Positions 23,554 through 34,100 are shown, numbered from the stretch's first letter. The stretch is DNA of 64,000 nucleotides from Synergistetes bacterium HGW-Synergistetes-1 (GCA_002839185.1 PGXO01000010.1:1-64000); one strand, 5' to 3'. The notes: a model not told the origin generated them from the sequence alone. Numbers and translations are program-made.

Positions 23554-26337
23554 CAACAGTTGCTTGATAGCATCATCCTGATCCATAGGCCGCGCTATGA
23601 GGTACCCCTGAATCTTTTCGCATCCGTTTTTCAGCAGATACTCCTTCTGCTCTTCGTACTCTACACCTTCGGCGATCACGAAGTGTCCCATCTTATGGGC
23701 TATGGATATTATTTCTGCAGTAATCGCTTTTTCTGAGTCAACCTCTAAGAGCTTATCGATAAAATATTTATCGATCTTCAGGCAGTCGACATTTAACTCG
23801 TGCTCTCTTGCAAGTGAGGAATATCCGGTACCGAAGTCATCGATTCCAATGCGGATCCCTTTTTCTCTTAAGTTGCCGAGTATGCAGTTAATTTCACCGT
23901 AATCTGAAGAGAATACCGACTCCGTTATCTCAATTCCAATATTTTCCGGACTGACATGCATTTCATCGATCATCTTAAACAGATCTTCAGTGAAATCATT
24001 TGCCAGCAGCTGAATGGCAGAGACGTTGATCGAAACGTTGATATCGCCATGTCCTGCCTCCTTCAGTCTGTTAATGAAACCGAAGCCCTTAAGTATAATT
24101 TTATTGCCGATCGGGATTATTAGTTTTGTTTTCTCCGCAATTGGTATGAATTCAAGCGGCGAAACGGACCCAAGTTTTTCACTTTTTAATCTTGCAAGTG
24201 CCTCAAAACCGGAGATGCGGTTTGACGTGAGATCAAGTATCGGCTGATATTGCAGGTATAAACCTCCGTCACTATCATTATCGGCGATCGTGGTAAGCTC
24301 GCTTTTTATGATTTGTTCCCGGACAATTTCTTTTTCCGTTTCAGAATCATAAAAATAGACGTTAAAATCATTTCCCTGAATATTAAGCGCTTTTTCAGAT
24401 GAGATGAGGAGTTTTTTCAAAAGCTGGTCCGCACTGAGCTCGTTGTCCTTATCTATCTCAACTATTCCTATTCCTGCTCCGACTCTTTCCGGCGAAAGGA
24501 AAAAGTCCAGAGTCCTTATAATGGCATTGCTGAATTCAAGCAATTCATCCTTGTCTTTGTAGTCTTTGATGAAGAAGACAAAACGGTTCTCATGGGCATG
24601 GAACAGTGTGCGCTTGTCCGTGCAGAATTTTTTAAGGGAATCGGATATTTTTTTGATCAGTACCTGCGTATAGTTAAATCCGTAAGCTGTGGTCAAAGAC
24701 TGTATCGAAGAGATGTTAACACACACAAGAGCTTTATTGTTCTCTGTATGCATGATCGCATCATTCGTCAGCGTCTTCTCCATATAATTTCTGTTATAAA
24801 GGTTGGTCCATTTGTTATGGTCATTGTTATACCTGAGAGTATTTTCAATTTCTTTTCGGTCTGATATATCGATGATGATGCCCTCAAGAGCCACCACTTC
24901 TCCCTGCTCGTCAAAAATGCCTTCTGCCAGTTCAAGGACCCACTTGCGTTTTCCATCGATCGTTGTGATCTCATATTCATACTTAAACGGCAGTCGCTCA
25001 GGAAGGGTACGCTCCCACTCCTTTAAGAGAAGCGCGCGATATTCCGGCGTTATGATATCGTTGAATGAGATGTCCCTGTTGTTGATAAGGCTTTCCGGAT
25101 GATATCCTGTCAGTTCCACACAACCGTCGGAAACATACTGCATTGTCCACTCCGGATCATAATTGCACCTGTATGCCATGCCGGGAATATGAGAAAGGAG
25201 AACGGCTTTACTGCGCTCGCTTTCCCTGAGTGACTCTTCTGCCGCTTTGCGCATAGATATGTCCTCGAGAAGACAGAGATGCAAAGACTGCATATCCGAA
25301 CCGCCCAAAAGATGAGATATCTTCATGTTTGTCCATACGCTCGATCCGTCAGGTCTCAAAAACCGCTTTTCTATTGAATAACCATCAATTTTACCCGCCT
25401 TGAACTGATCGAATTTTTCCAGATCTGCCGCCAGGTCGCCCGGGTGTGTAATTTCTGTCCATACTATTTTCATTAATTCACTGCTTTTCCAACCAATGAT
25501 CCGTTCGAACATGGGATTGATATTCAAATGTATATATTCCGATCGTGAGACAAAGCTCTTGCCATTAACGATCGCGATCCCCGTCGGGGCCTGGTCGAAC
25601 ACGCTGCGATAGAGGGCTTCGTTCAGAGCCAGTTTTTTACCCATTTCTATAAGTGTGGAATTCTGACTCCATAAGCGAAGCAGGACAAAAAAGAGGACAA
25701 GCAGGCTTAATACGATCACCAAATCAGGGATCATGCGTTCCTTCAGGCGGGCATACCATTCCGATGCAGAATAGTCTATCCCGAAGACTGCAATGACTTT
25801 TCCGTTTGCCGGGTCTTTTATTGGTACAAGTACGCTCATCCATGTTCCCCATCTGTCAGATGTAGGTCCGGTCAGCTCTGTTTTAGCTGATATAAAGATC
25901 GATCTTAAGGTTTCATCCGCCTCATCATATATTTGTCCCGGAGGCGAATAATCCGGTGAATCGGGCGGTTCTGAATCTGCAAGAATAATAATATCGCCAT
26001 TTCGTTGTGACATAAGGTAGGCAAAACGAATCGGATTGGTTGTGTTAACAAGCTCTGAGAGACTAAGTTTTGTCGCGATGTATTCATGTTTTGCAGTGTC
26101 TTCTTCACTGCCTGACAGCTCTGCTATATGTTGATGAGGCAAAAGAGCTCGCACCGACTCAGCCAGCATAATGGCTTCAGATGAGGCAGCTTCGTTGTAC
26201 CTGTTCCATGAGAAACGTAAATGGAGGGCAATAACAGACAATACCAGGACGGTAAGAACGATCCCATGTATCAGATTTTGTCTGGAATGAAGGTTGCCGG
26301 ATGAAGAAGATTTATTTGTACTTGTTTCACCCACCAT
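23551..26337 (-). CDS. Membrane sensor with PAS, degenerate GGDEF and EAL domains
   Basis: A 928-aa protein. Near the N-terminus a membrane helix (about 25-43) precedes a periplasmic sensor segment (about 45-200); a second helix (about 205-225) is followed by two PAS domains. The GGDEF region is degenerate (HAHENRFVFF where GGDEF is expected). The EAL domain keeps FEALARL, ITESVFSS, GIDDFGTGYSSL, LKIDKYFI and AEGVEYEEQ, so phosphodiesterase activity on c-di-GMP is likely. The start at 26337 follows AGAGGTG. Its stop is the first three bases of a repeat element. Confidence 0.88.
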   Translation of the reverse strand: MVGETSTNKSSSSGNLHSRQNLIHGIVLTVLVLSVIALHLRFSWNRYNEAASSEAIMLAESVRALLPHQHIAELSGSEEDTAKHEYIATKLSLSELVNTTNPIRFAYLMSQRNGDIIILADSEPPDSPDYSPPGQIYDEADETLRSIFISAKTELTGPTSDRWGTWMSVLVPIKDPANGKVIAVFGIDYSASEWYARLKERMIPDLVIVLSLLVLFFVLLRLWSQNSTLIEMGKKLALNEALYRSVFDQAPTGIAIVNGKSFVSRSEYIHLNINPMFERIIGWKSSELMKIVWTEITHPGDLAADLEKFDQFKAGKIDGYSIEKRFLRPDGSSVWTNMKISHLLGGSDMQSLHLCLLEDISMRKAAEESLRESERSKAVLLSHIPGMAYRCNYDPEWTMQYVSDGCVELTGYHPESLINNRDISFNDIITPEYRALLLKEWERTLPERLPFKYEYEITTIDGKRKWVLELAEGIFDEQGEVVALEGIIIDISDRKEIENTLRYNNDHNKWTNLYNRNYMEKTLTNDAIMHTENNKALVCVNISSIQSLTTAYGFNYTQVLIKKISDSLKKFCTDKRTLFHAHENRFVFFIKDYKDKDELLEFSNAIIRTLDFFLSPERVGAGIGIVEIDKDNELSADQLLKKLLISSEKALNIQGNDFNVYFYDSETEKEIVREQIIKSELTTIADNDSDGGLYLQYQPILDLTSNRISGFEALARLKSEKLGSVSPLEFIPIAEKTKLIIPIGNKIILKGFGFINRLKEAGHGDINVSINVSAIQLLANDFTEDLFKMIDEMHVSPENIGIEITESVFSSDYGEINCILGNLREKGIRIGIDDFGTGYSSLAREHELNVDCLKIDKYFIDKLLEVDSEKAITAEIISIAHKMGHFVIAEGVEYEEQKEYLLKNGCEKIQGYLIARPMDQDDAIKQLL

Positions 26338-26367
26338 TATAAAGACACCTCTTTCTTCCAACGGCAC

Positions 26368-27215
26368 AAATTTTAAAAAACCAGGCAGGGAATGGCTGAG
26401 TACATCTTTATTTAAGCATTGCTAATTATGGCTGCCGCATTCAGATAAAAACCCCATATGTATCTATTTAAATAGTTAAATAATAAGCTTATTGGGTAAC
26501 CGATGCAATACTTATATATGCGGCAGAGCAATTGCGGCAAGTGAGGCATCGCGCGGCGCTAGCTTAGCAACATTTGCTCCTCCTTCATTGCAATTGGGGC
26601 ATCTCTAAGCCCTAGCTTAGCAACATTTGTGGTCCTGCGCTTCAACGTATGCTGAGACAATGGCGAAGTGCGGCATGAAGATGCCGCGCGAAGTGGCGAT
26701 TCCATCGCCGCGAAGCGGTTGGGAAGCAGTTGTTAAATGCAGCCGGGAAAGATCTCCGGCGGCGAGCAATTGGCAAGCATCGGTAAGCAATTGTATAAAC
26801 TCACCGCCTGACCCCGTCAGGCAAATTCTCCGCGATGCGAAGCGATGCAAATTCACCAGCGACAGTGATCTCTTTCTGCCCCTACAACCGTTTCACCATT
26901 GCTTCACCACAGCTTCACGCCGATGGTTTTTCGGCAGCTTCACTATTGTAAAGTCGCAAATTCTCCGTCGGATGTTGTTTCCGACTGCCCTTACAACTGC
27001 TTGCCAACTGCTCGCCGGTCTTTACTATCGCTCACCATTGCTTCACGCGACCGTATTTGTCGCAGTTTCACCATAGTTCAGGCATTACTGTATAGTTTAT
27101 TTTTATAAACGCTACGACCGCTTCACAATTGCTTAACGCCGATGGGCTTTCGGCAGTTTCTCGCGGTGCAGAACACCGCAGTTTCGCGCCAGATGTTTCT
27201 ATGGCAGTAATAATC
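26368..27215. repeat. Repeat-rich gap beside tRNA-Leu
   Basis: 26368-26510 is the upstream region of the EAL gene. From 26530 the modules appear inverted relative to 21016-21260: half type I elements (CTAGCTTAGCAACATTTG), GCGGCATGAAGATGCCGC (26671-26688), GGCGATTCCATCGCC (26695-26709), CGGCGGCGAGCAATTGGCAA, then the TACAACCGTTTCACC and CACGCGACCGTATTTGTCGC modules. No gene is seen. Confidence 0.7.
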
Positions 27216-27301
27216 TGGTGCCGGGAGGGGGGGTCGAACCCCCACGAGTGTTACCTCGGAGGATTTTGAGTCCTCTGCGTCTGCCATTCCGCCATCCCGG
27301 C
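27216..27301 (-). tRNA. tRNA-Leu (CAA anticodon)
   Basis: An 86-nt minus-strand gene. Acceptor arm GCCGGGA pairs with TCCCGGC, and CCA is encoded. The anticodon stem-loop is GAGGA CTCAAAA TCCTC, giving anticodon CAA. The T-arm contains GGGGGTTCGACCCCC, and a long variable arm is present as expected for a class II tRNA. Its 3' end faces the repeat-rich accessory region. Confidence 0.95.
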
Positions 27302-27415
27302 AATATGCTGACCCGGATATTCTAGCGGAATTATTGGTTAACCGCAATGCCTTTACCTGTTAAAATGTTGTAAGATATACGGGTGACAAAGAAGCGGCGA
27401 TTAGGGGGACAAAAG

Positions 27416-27910
27416 ATGAAAAATATTATTCTTTCGCACTATACAGTCAGAGATATTGAGCCCGAACCGTGGAAAGAGACATGGGACAACCTCGTCGATT
27501 TCGGCGAGAGGATGGCGCCCAAGCTTGAACCTATGAATATAAAGCTGAAGCTCAGGAAGGTGATCCTTGACGAGATCACCCAGGAGACCCTGATGGCCGG
27601 CAACATGGTGACGATCCAGTCACCGGAGATCGAAGTAAAAGAGACTCCTATAGAGGAACTCATTATGCTCGAAGTCGGATTTGCCGAGTGTGATTCCTGC
27701 AGGGTGCCTGACGGAGTAGGATTTCCCTGCCGGACACTGAAAGATTTTGACGGAAATGACAGGATGGTCCTGCCTGAGGAATTCTTCATGGAGGCTACAC
27801 TTCGCGTTGCTTTCAAATCACAGCATGAGGGAAGCTGCAGCTGCTCTGACTGTTCTTCCTGCGCCAGCGGATGCGGCGACGAGGAACAGGGCATACGCCA
27901 CAAAGACTGA
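27416..27910 (+). CDS. DUF2703 cysteine-containing protein
   Basis: A 164-aa soluble protein. The middle has GFAECDSCRVPDGVGFPCRT, the cysteine arrangement of DUF2703 proteins, and the C-terminus has a dense cysteine tail (CSCSDCSSCASGCG). Metal or thiol chemistry is plausible; no activity is established. AGGGGGAC lies just upstream of the ATG. The next gene, an adenosyltransferase, starts 20 bp after the stop, so they form an operon. Confidence 0.75.
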   Translation: MKNIILSHYTVRDIEPEPWKETWDNLVDFGERMAPKLEPMNIKLKLRKVILDEITQETLMAGNMVTIQSPEIEVKETPIEELIMLEVGFAECDSCRVPDGVGFPCRTLKDFDGNDRMVLPEEFFMEATLRVAFKSQHEGSCSCSDCSSCASGCGDEEQGIRHKD

Positions 27911-27930
27911 AGTGTCTGAAGGAGAATAAA

Positions 27931-28443
27931 ATGGCAGATATAAAAATCACCACCAAAGGCGGAGACAAAGGCACCACTTCACTCGGTGACGGTACGAGAA
28001 TAGCAAAGGATGACAGAAGGGTAGAACTCTACGGGACACTGGATGAATGCCAGGCTGCGATGGGACTGGCACGTGCCTTGTGCGTATCTCCAAAGACAGC
28101 TGAGGACATCTTCTTCCTGGAAGATTATCTTTTCAACGCAATGGCATACTTTGCAGAATGCGATTTTCCCGAACCGGACCCTCAAATACTGGAGAACGTA
28201 TCTTTAAGGGTGGCAGCATCGATTAAAGAGGCACAGATATTCGTCAGACCGGGGGACTCTTCCTGCGGGGCAGCGCTGCACCTTGCAAGGACAATAGCAA
28301 GAAGGGCCGAAAGGACGGCGACTCCGCTGTTCAGGGAGAAAGAGATAACAGAGAAGAGCTACGCCTTTTTGAACAGGCTTTCCGATGTGATTTACATGAT
28401 CTCGCTAAAGGTCGACGAGGAAGAGCGGGAAAAGAAAAACTGA
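27931..28443 (+). CDS. Cob(I)alamin adenosyltransferase, PduO type
   Basis: A 170-aa enzyme that transfers the adenosyl group of ATP to cob(I)alamin to give coenzyme B12. It shows the N-terminal ATP loop TKGGDKGTTSLGDG, the RVELYGTLDECQA motif and the C-terminal RRAERTATPLF...AFLNRLSDVIY signature. GGAG precedes the ATG. A frame extends back to 27871 inside the DUF2703 gene but lacks a ribosome-binding site. No cobalamin riboswitch is apparent upstream. A bidirectional terminator follows. Confidence 0.92.
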   Translation: MADIKITTKGGDKGTTSLGDGTRIAKDDRRVELYGTLDECQAAMGLARALCVSPKTAEDIFFLEDYLFNAMAYFAECDFPEPDPQILENVSLRVAASIKEAQIFVRPGDSSCGAALHLARTIARRAERTATPLFREKEITEKSYAFLNRLSDVIYMISLKVDEEEREKKN

Positions 28444-28449
28444 AATTTA

Positions 28450-28482
28450 AAAAACATGGGCGGCTTCGGCCGCCCTTTTTTG
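28450..28482. terminator. Bidirectional terminator between convergent genes
   Basis: GGGCGGC TTCG GCCGCCC (28458-28475) followed by TTTTTT and preceded by AAAAAA. It can end the adenosyltransferase transcript and the rarA transcript from the other side. Confidence 0.9.
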
Positions 28483-28498
28483 TTCCAATAAAGTCGTA

Positions 28499-29818
28499 TT
28501 ATGATCCCTGCTCATCGGCAGTGTCGTCCGCGAACCTTTTCCAGAAGAGCTTGAGCCTCTCTTTGATCCGCGCCTCGGCACCAAGTTTTCCGGGATAGTA
28601 GAAACGCCTCTGTTCGGGCAGGTATGCCTGAGGGACCCAGTGGCCTGGCGAGTCATGGGGATATTGATAGCCTTCACCGTCATTCCTGAGATGGTAGGGA
28701 ACTTCCATGAGATCTCCCTCTTCCACCGCTTTCATGGCAGCCCTTATACCGAGGTATGAGCTGTTGCTCTTTGGTGCGGATGCAAGATAGACGACTGCCT
28801 GGCCCAGTATGATGTCGGCTTCGGGAAGTCCGACCCTGTCAACTGCCGCGGCAGCGTTCTGCGCCACGACAAGAGCCATGGAATCTGCAAGCCCGACATC
28901 TTCGGATGCGAATATACAGAGCCTCCTGCAGATGAACCGGAGGTCGTCCCCCGCCGCAAGCATCCTAGCAAGCCAGTAGAGCGCTGCATCGGGGTCTGAT
29001 CCTCTAAGGCTTTTTATGAGGGCTGATATTACCGCGTAATGGTCATCTGAGACCCTGTCATACCTCTGGGTCGCCATTCCGGTGCTTTCGGCGATGATCT
29101 TGAGCGTTACCTCACGGCCGCCTCCGAGGGCGACAGCTGACGCAGCTGCTTCGAGCCTTGTCAGAGCCTGCCTGGCATCCCCTCCTGCAAGCAAGGCAAG
29201 CTTGCCAATGACTGACTTGTCGGCCGTCACTTCAAGCATTCCAAGCCCGCGCACTTTGTCAGAGAGCGCGTTTTCAAGCAATGATGCTATGTTTTCCTCA
29301 TCAAGGGGTTTCAGCGTGTAGACGACCATGCGTGAGAGGAGCGTCTTATTTATCTCGAACCAGGGGTTTTCTGTAGTTGTGCCGACAAGTATTATGTCGC
29401 CTGTCTCCACAGAGGGCAGCAGTACGTTCTGCTGTTTTGTGTTGAAGTGATATATTTCATCCACAAATGCTATTGCGGATCTGCCTGATGTTCTTTTTGA
29501 TGCTTTGGCCTGATCAACAAGGGTGCGCAAAGTTTCAACCTTGGCGCTTACTGCGTTTATCTCAAGCAGTTCCCTGCCTGTGGTTTTGGACATAATGCGG
29601 ACAAGAGTGGTCTTTCCGACTCCGGGAGGACCATAGAGTATGCAGCTGGGGACTTTGCCCCCTTCAAGCATTATACGGAGAGGTTTTCCCGGACCAAGAA
29701 TGTGCTCCTGCCCTGCGTAATCATCAAGGTTGTCCGGCCGCATACGTTCAGCCAGCGGAATTTCATAAATTGGAATTTTATGATCTTTTTCCGGGCCGAA
29801 AAGGCTTCCTTCTTCCAT
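28499..29818 (-). CDS. rarA: Replication-associated recombination protein A (RarA/MgsA)
   Basis: A 439-aa AAA+ ATPase acting at stalled forks. It has the RPDNLDDYAGQEHILG N-terminus, Walker A YGPPGVGKTTLVR, Walker B AFVDEIYHF (usual DEIHRF changed to DEIYHF), LVGTTTENPWF sensor and the C-terminal MgsA tetramerisation region ending GKLGAEARIKERL. The length is normal. The ATG follows the HAD stop immediately (TAAATG), so the two genes are coupled. A probable 6S RNA lies upstream of the HAD gene. Confidence 0.93.
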   Translation of the reverse strand: MEEGSLFGPEKDHKIPIYEIPLAERMRPDNLDDYAGQEHILGPGKPLRIMLEGGKVPSCILYGPPGVGKTTLVRIMSKTTGRELLEINAVSAKVETLRTLVDQAKASKRTSGRSAIAFVDEIYHFNTKQQNVLLPSVETGDIILVGTTTENPWFEINKTLLSRMVVYTLKPLDEENIASLLENALSDKVRGLGMLEVTADKSVIGKLALLAGGDARQALTRLEAAASAVALGGGREVTLKIIAESTGMATQRYDRVSDDHYAVISALIKSLRGSDPDAALYWLARMLAAGDDLRFICRRLCIFASEDVGLADSMALVVAQNAAAAVDRVGLPEADIILGQAVVYLASAPKSNSSYLGIRAAMKAVEEGDLMEVPYHLRNDGEGYQYPHDSPGHWVPQAYLPEQRRFYYPGKLGAEARIKERLKLFWKRFADDTADEQGS

Positions 29819-30799
29819 TTAGAAGATCTTTCTTTCTATGAACCTCGTCAGGTCAAGTGAGTTCTTAGGTGCCTTGATGCCCTCTTCTTCTGTAGTTACG
29901 GTGATCATGGGATAACGGGATGCAAGGTACTTTTTTGCGATGGAAGATATGGTAAGCCCCATAAAGTACGGCTCAAAGGACTGATTGTTCTTCCATTCCG
30001 TGGGGCCAAGTATATAGTCACTGGATACGGTAATAGTGCCCACACAAAGGGCTGCGACCCTTACAAGCCAGCAGTCAAGGGTCGGCGAGGTCGTTTCGGG
30101 AAGTTCAAAAGCAAGCTCGAATGCCGCATGGAGCCATTTTTCACCCCGCTTGGCAAATATCTCACGATATTCCCAAGGCGTTATGGGCTTCGGTTCATCA
30201 AGATCTGCAACAAAATCAGTCATTTTGGGGTAAGCGACATCTGACCAGGCGGTCCAGTCAGGCTCATCCCTCTGGACAAGCACTGCCCTCATTCCTGCTC
30301 TTCTTGCTCCCTGGAGATCATAAAGAAAATCCCCGACAAGAAGGCATTCAGCGGGTTCAAGGCATATAGAACGAGCGGCCTCTGCAAGCGAGCGCGGATG
30401 CGGTTTTACCTTTTTCTGTTCGTCCCTGCTCCATACTTTCTCCGGAAGCTTGAGTCCGATCGTCTTTGCTGCCAGTTCTATGGATTCCCTGCAATTTCTG
30501 GATACGATAGTGTAAGGAATGTTTCTGGCCTTAAGCCAGTCGATAAGCTCGAAAGCTCCCGGAATGGGTTCTGCTTTACCTGCGCCTTCCATTTCGAGGT
30601 CGCAGAGCTCTTTCATAAATGATGCCTGATTTTCGGGAGAAAGTGTTGAAGCATCTTCAAGCAGCATAGCCCGACGTCCCCCGTAATAACGTTCCCTTAA
30701 TCCGGAGAAATCAAGCTTGGTGTCTGCTATTACACCATCCCAGTCAAGGATAAAACCTCTTGAGCCTGAGGGGTGCCAAAATGGTGGTTTGATGTTCAT
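29819..30799 (-). CDS. HAD-superfamily phosphatase with C-terminal extension
   Basis: A 326-aa protein. HAD motif I is GFILDWDGVIADT, motif II the TIVSRN region, motif III around KKVKPHPRS and motif IV LLVGDFLYDLQGARRAG, as in phosphoglycolate-phosphatase-like enzymes. From about residue 200 an extra domain of about 120 residues follows that I do not recognise. The start at 30799 has AAGGAG 8 nt upstream. It is coupled to rarA downstream. Confidence 0.82.
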   Translation of the reverse strand: MNIKPPFWHPSGSRGFILDWDGVIADTKLDFSGLRERYYGGRRAMLLEDASTLSPENQASFMKELCDLEMEGAGKAEPIPGAFELIDWLKARNIPYTIVSRNCRESIELAAKTIGLKLPEKVWSRDEQKKVKPHPRSLAEAARSICLEPAECLLVGDFLYDLQGARRAGMRAVLVQRDEPDWTAWSDVAYPKMTDFVADLDEPKPITPWEYREIFAKRGEKWLHAAFELAFELPETTSPTLDCWLVRVAALCVGTITVSSDYILGPTEWKNNQSFEPYFMGLTISSIAKKYLASRYPMITVTTEEEGIKAPKNSLDLTRFIERKIF

Positions 30800-30834
30800 G
30801 ACTTTGCTCCTTACTGTTGTTTTCAAAGATGCCA

Positions 30835-31025
30835 AAAATACCCCGCAAGAGCCGTGTACGGAAGGTCTTGACCCGCTCCTGAAAGAGGATTAGAACTCCA
30901 CCCGCAAAGCTTGGTCAACCGACGAGGTCTCCGCCGCTAACGGGAAAAAAGTTCAGCCGGGATTTATTGTTGGCTCAAGACACAACCCGTATTCCACGTA
31001 CTCCGCAGGGTCGATTTTAGATTCT
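30835..31025 (-). ncRNA. ssrS: Probable 6S RNA
   Basis: On the minus strand about 190 nt can fold into a single long rod. The ends pair (ACCCTGCGGAG / CTCTTGCGGGGT, then CGTG / CACG and TACGG / CCGTA, then CTTGAGCC / GGGTCAAG with one mismatch). A central open bubble carries a small TCCTCTTTCAGGAG hairpin on its 3' side. A terminal stem is closed by GAACT / AGTTC and CCCG / CGGG. This is the 6S architecture (RNA polymerase decoy). The neighbour rarA is a known syntenic partner of 6S RNA in several phyla. A promoter sits directly upstream and the 3' end runs into ATTTTT. Confidence 0.75.
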
Positions 31026-31031
31026 TACCCA

Positions 31032-31059
31032 ATTATAGCTTTAAGAATAAAAAAAACAA
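31032..31059 (-). promoter_or_regulatory. Promoter of the probable 6S RNA
   Basis: Minus-strand TATAAT (31037-31032) with TTGTTT 16 bp upstream (31059-31054). Initiation about 7 nt downstream would place the RNA 5' end near 31025. Confidence 0.6.
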
Positions 31060-31175
31060 GAGTACCAGTGTATACAGGCATCATCAGGCTTCTGGCACCA
31101 GTGATAAATCCCGCTTGTCATAGTATAATCATATTGCCGGGCTGACCGGCGTACCCTTCCGGAGGTGATAGTTAG

Positions 31176-34100
31176 TTGTTCAATATCGCGGTTCATGGAC
31201 ACTTCTACCAACCGCCGCGCGAAGATCCATGGCTGAACGCGGTGTTAAAGGATCCCACAGCAGCTCCTGCCCATGACTGGAACCAAAGAATAGCCAACGA
31301 ATGCTACAAACCAAACTGTGCGGCAAAAATACTTGGATCAGACGGCCGGATCATATCGGTCATAAACAATTATTCTCACCTGAGCTTTAACTTTGGCCCT
31401 ACCCTTCATAGATGGATCGAGAAAGAAGATCCCGCACTTGACCTGACCCTTATAGAATCAGGAAAAAAAGCAATATCCCAGTGTTACAGCCATATGATCA
31501 TGCCCCTTGCTTCCGCAGAGGACAAAAAGACCCAGACCATATGGGGCATAAAAGACTTTGAATATAGGTTCAAAAGAAAGCCTAAAGGGATGTGGCTTCC
31601 GGAGACAGCCGTTGACATTTCAACCCTCGAAGTCCTGAGTGAAAACGGGATAGCTTTTACTATCCTTGCTCCAAGACAGTGCGGCGCTGTAAATATGGAT
31701 GGCAAATGGAAAGAGACACCTGAAGGGAACGGCCTTGATGTTACGCTGCCATACCTCTGCAGGCTCCCTTCAGGAAGGGCGATAACTATAGTCTTTTATC
31801 ATGGGGAACTTGCGCATGACATAGCTTTCGGCGGGCTCCTGGAAAACGGAGACAGATTCCGGGATGCGCTTGTAGGCGCTGTAAAGATCCGAGCTGCAGA
31901 CAGGCTTCTCGTAGTTGCGACAGACGGTGAGACATACGGCCATCACCATAAGTTTGGAGAGATGGCGCTGGCCCGTCTTTTTGAAAGGTTTGACCAGGAC
32001 TCTGAAATCTCACTTCCTGACATAGGGACCTTTCTTGAAAACCATCCGGCCAAATATGAGTGCCGCATAAGAGAAAACTCATCATGGTCCTGCGTACACG
32101 GGATCGAGCGCTGGAGAAGCAACTGCGGGTGCAGCACGGGCGGGAAACCAGGCTGGAACCAGTCGTGGAGAGCTCCGTTAAGGGAAGCGTTCGACAAGCT
32201 GGCGGGCAAGATCGACGAGGCATTTTACGAAACAGTCTCGCCCTATTTCGATCCATGGGATCTGAGAAACATATCGATCGAACACTACCGTTTGGCGAAG
32301 GCAGACAGAAAAAAAGAGTATGAAGATGGAATGGAATTCCTTTCAAAATACCTGGGCGGGATAGGTGAAAAAGAGGGGGCCTCGATGCTCGCGATGCTTG
32401 AGGCAGAGCGGATGCGGATGTTCATGTTCACTTCGTGCGGATGGTTTTTTAACGATATCTCAGGCGTGGAAACAAAACAGGTCATCTCTTTCGCTGTAAG
32501 AGCAGCAGAGCTTGCCGGCAACGTGATAGAAAAAGACTTCATAACTGACCTCCTGACCGATCTGCGAAAAGCCAGGGGCAACGATAAAAAATATACCAAT
32601 GCAAGGATACTGGCTGAGCGGGATATAATTTCGAAGATACCTGCGGGCAGAAACGGGAAACAGACTAACGGAGCGCTGAGATCTACAGGCTCTGCATTAA
32701 TTTCCGAGGCAGAAGGCAACCAATTTGGAGGAGAAAATATGACAGACATGAATTATGGCGGAAATCTTGCCCAATCGATCCTATCTACACTTGAAAGAGA
32801 TCCTGCATTCAGGAATGTTGCCTATTTTTCGATGGAGATAGGACTTACTCCGGAGATCCCGACCTATTCAGGCGGTCTGGGAATATTGGCCGGAGACATA
32901 CTTAAGAGTGGGGCAGATCTTGGAGTGCCTATGGTCGGAATTACACTCCTCTACAAAAAAGGCTATTTTGCACAGAAAATAAACGAACAGGGAAGACAAA
33001 CAGAAAGACCTGTGGAATGGGACCCGACAGAGCTTCTTACGCAGCTGCCCAACAGGGTCTCAGTCGTCATGAACGGCAGAAGCGTCTCGGTAGGAGTCTG
33101 GTCCTACACGATAATCGGATATTCAGGCCATCCGATCCCGATCCTCTTCCTTGATACTGACCTCCCCGAAAACACGCCTGAGGACAGGGCGCTGACTGAT
33201 GAGCTCTATGGGGGCGACAACAGATACAGGCTGTGCCAGGAACTTATACTGGGGATAGGCGGACTGAGGATACTTCGTGACCTGGGATACCGAAATGTAA
33301 AGACCTTCCACCTTAACGAGGGACATGCCGGCTTTATCACTCTTGAACTATTGAGGGAGCAGGGCTACCCCGACCTCCAGAAAGTACGCAACCAGGTCGT
33401 CTTCACAACGCATACCCCCGTCGAAGCAGGCCATGACTTCTTCTCTTATGACCTGATAAATGCGGTCATTGAGAGCACCTTCATTGAAAAGCTTAAGAAC
33501 ACCATAGGCGGAAGCGGACTCTCGATGACAGACCTTGCGCTTAAGTTCAGCAGGTATGTCAACGGAGTATCCAAGAAACATGCAGAGGTCAGCAGGGCCA
33601 TGTTCAACTCTGATTCCATCGACTGGGTAACTAACGGTGTCCACTCCACCACATGGACATGTGAATCATTCGCGGCATTGTATGACAAATACATCCGTGG
33701 CTGGCGTTCAAACACCAGCAGGCTGATGCAGGCAATACAGATCCCGAACGAAGAGATCTGGGAGGCTCACCAGACTGCAAAGCTCAAGCTCCTGGATATG
33801 GTATATGAGGAGACCGGGCAGAAACTGGATCCTGAAATCCTTACGATAGGGTTTGCAAGAAGGGCTGCAACCTATAAAAGAGCTGACCTCGTCTTTACTG
33901 ACATAAAAAGGCTTCTGGAGATCGGGGACGGCAGGATACAGTTCATATTCTCGGGAAAGGCTCATCCCCACGATGAACCCGGAAAGGACATCCTTCAGAA
34001 AATATTCAACATATCGAAGGAACTGGGGAAAACAATGCCCGTGGTCTTCATCGAAAATTACAACATCGCTCCTGCAAAGCTGATAACGTCAGGAGTGGAC

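Noticed and set aside
27123-27347. 74-codon ORF on the minus strand
   Set aside because: It is a translation of tRNA-Leu.
27416-27930. Cobalamin riboswitch before the adenosyltransferase operon
   Set aside because: The leader upstream of 27416 is too short and lacks the B12-box; only a short gap to tRNA-Leu is present.
31786-32346. 186-codon minus-strand ORF inside the phosphorylase fusion
   Set aside because: Antisense shadow with biased composition; the plus-strand frame has all catalytic motifs.
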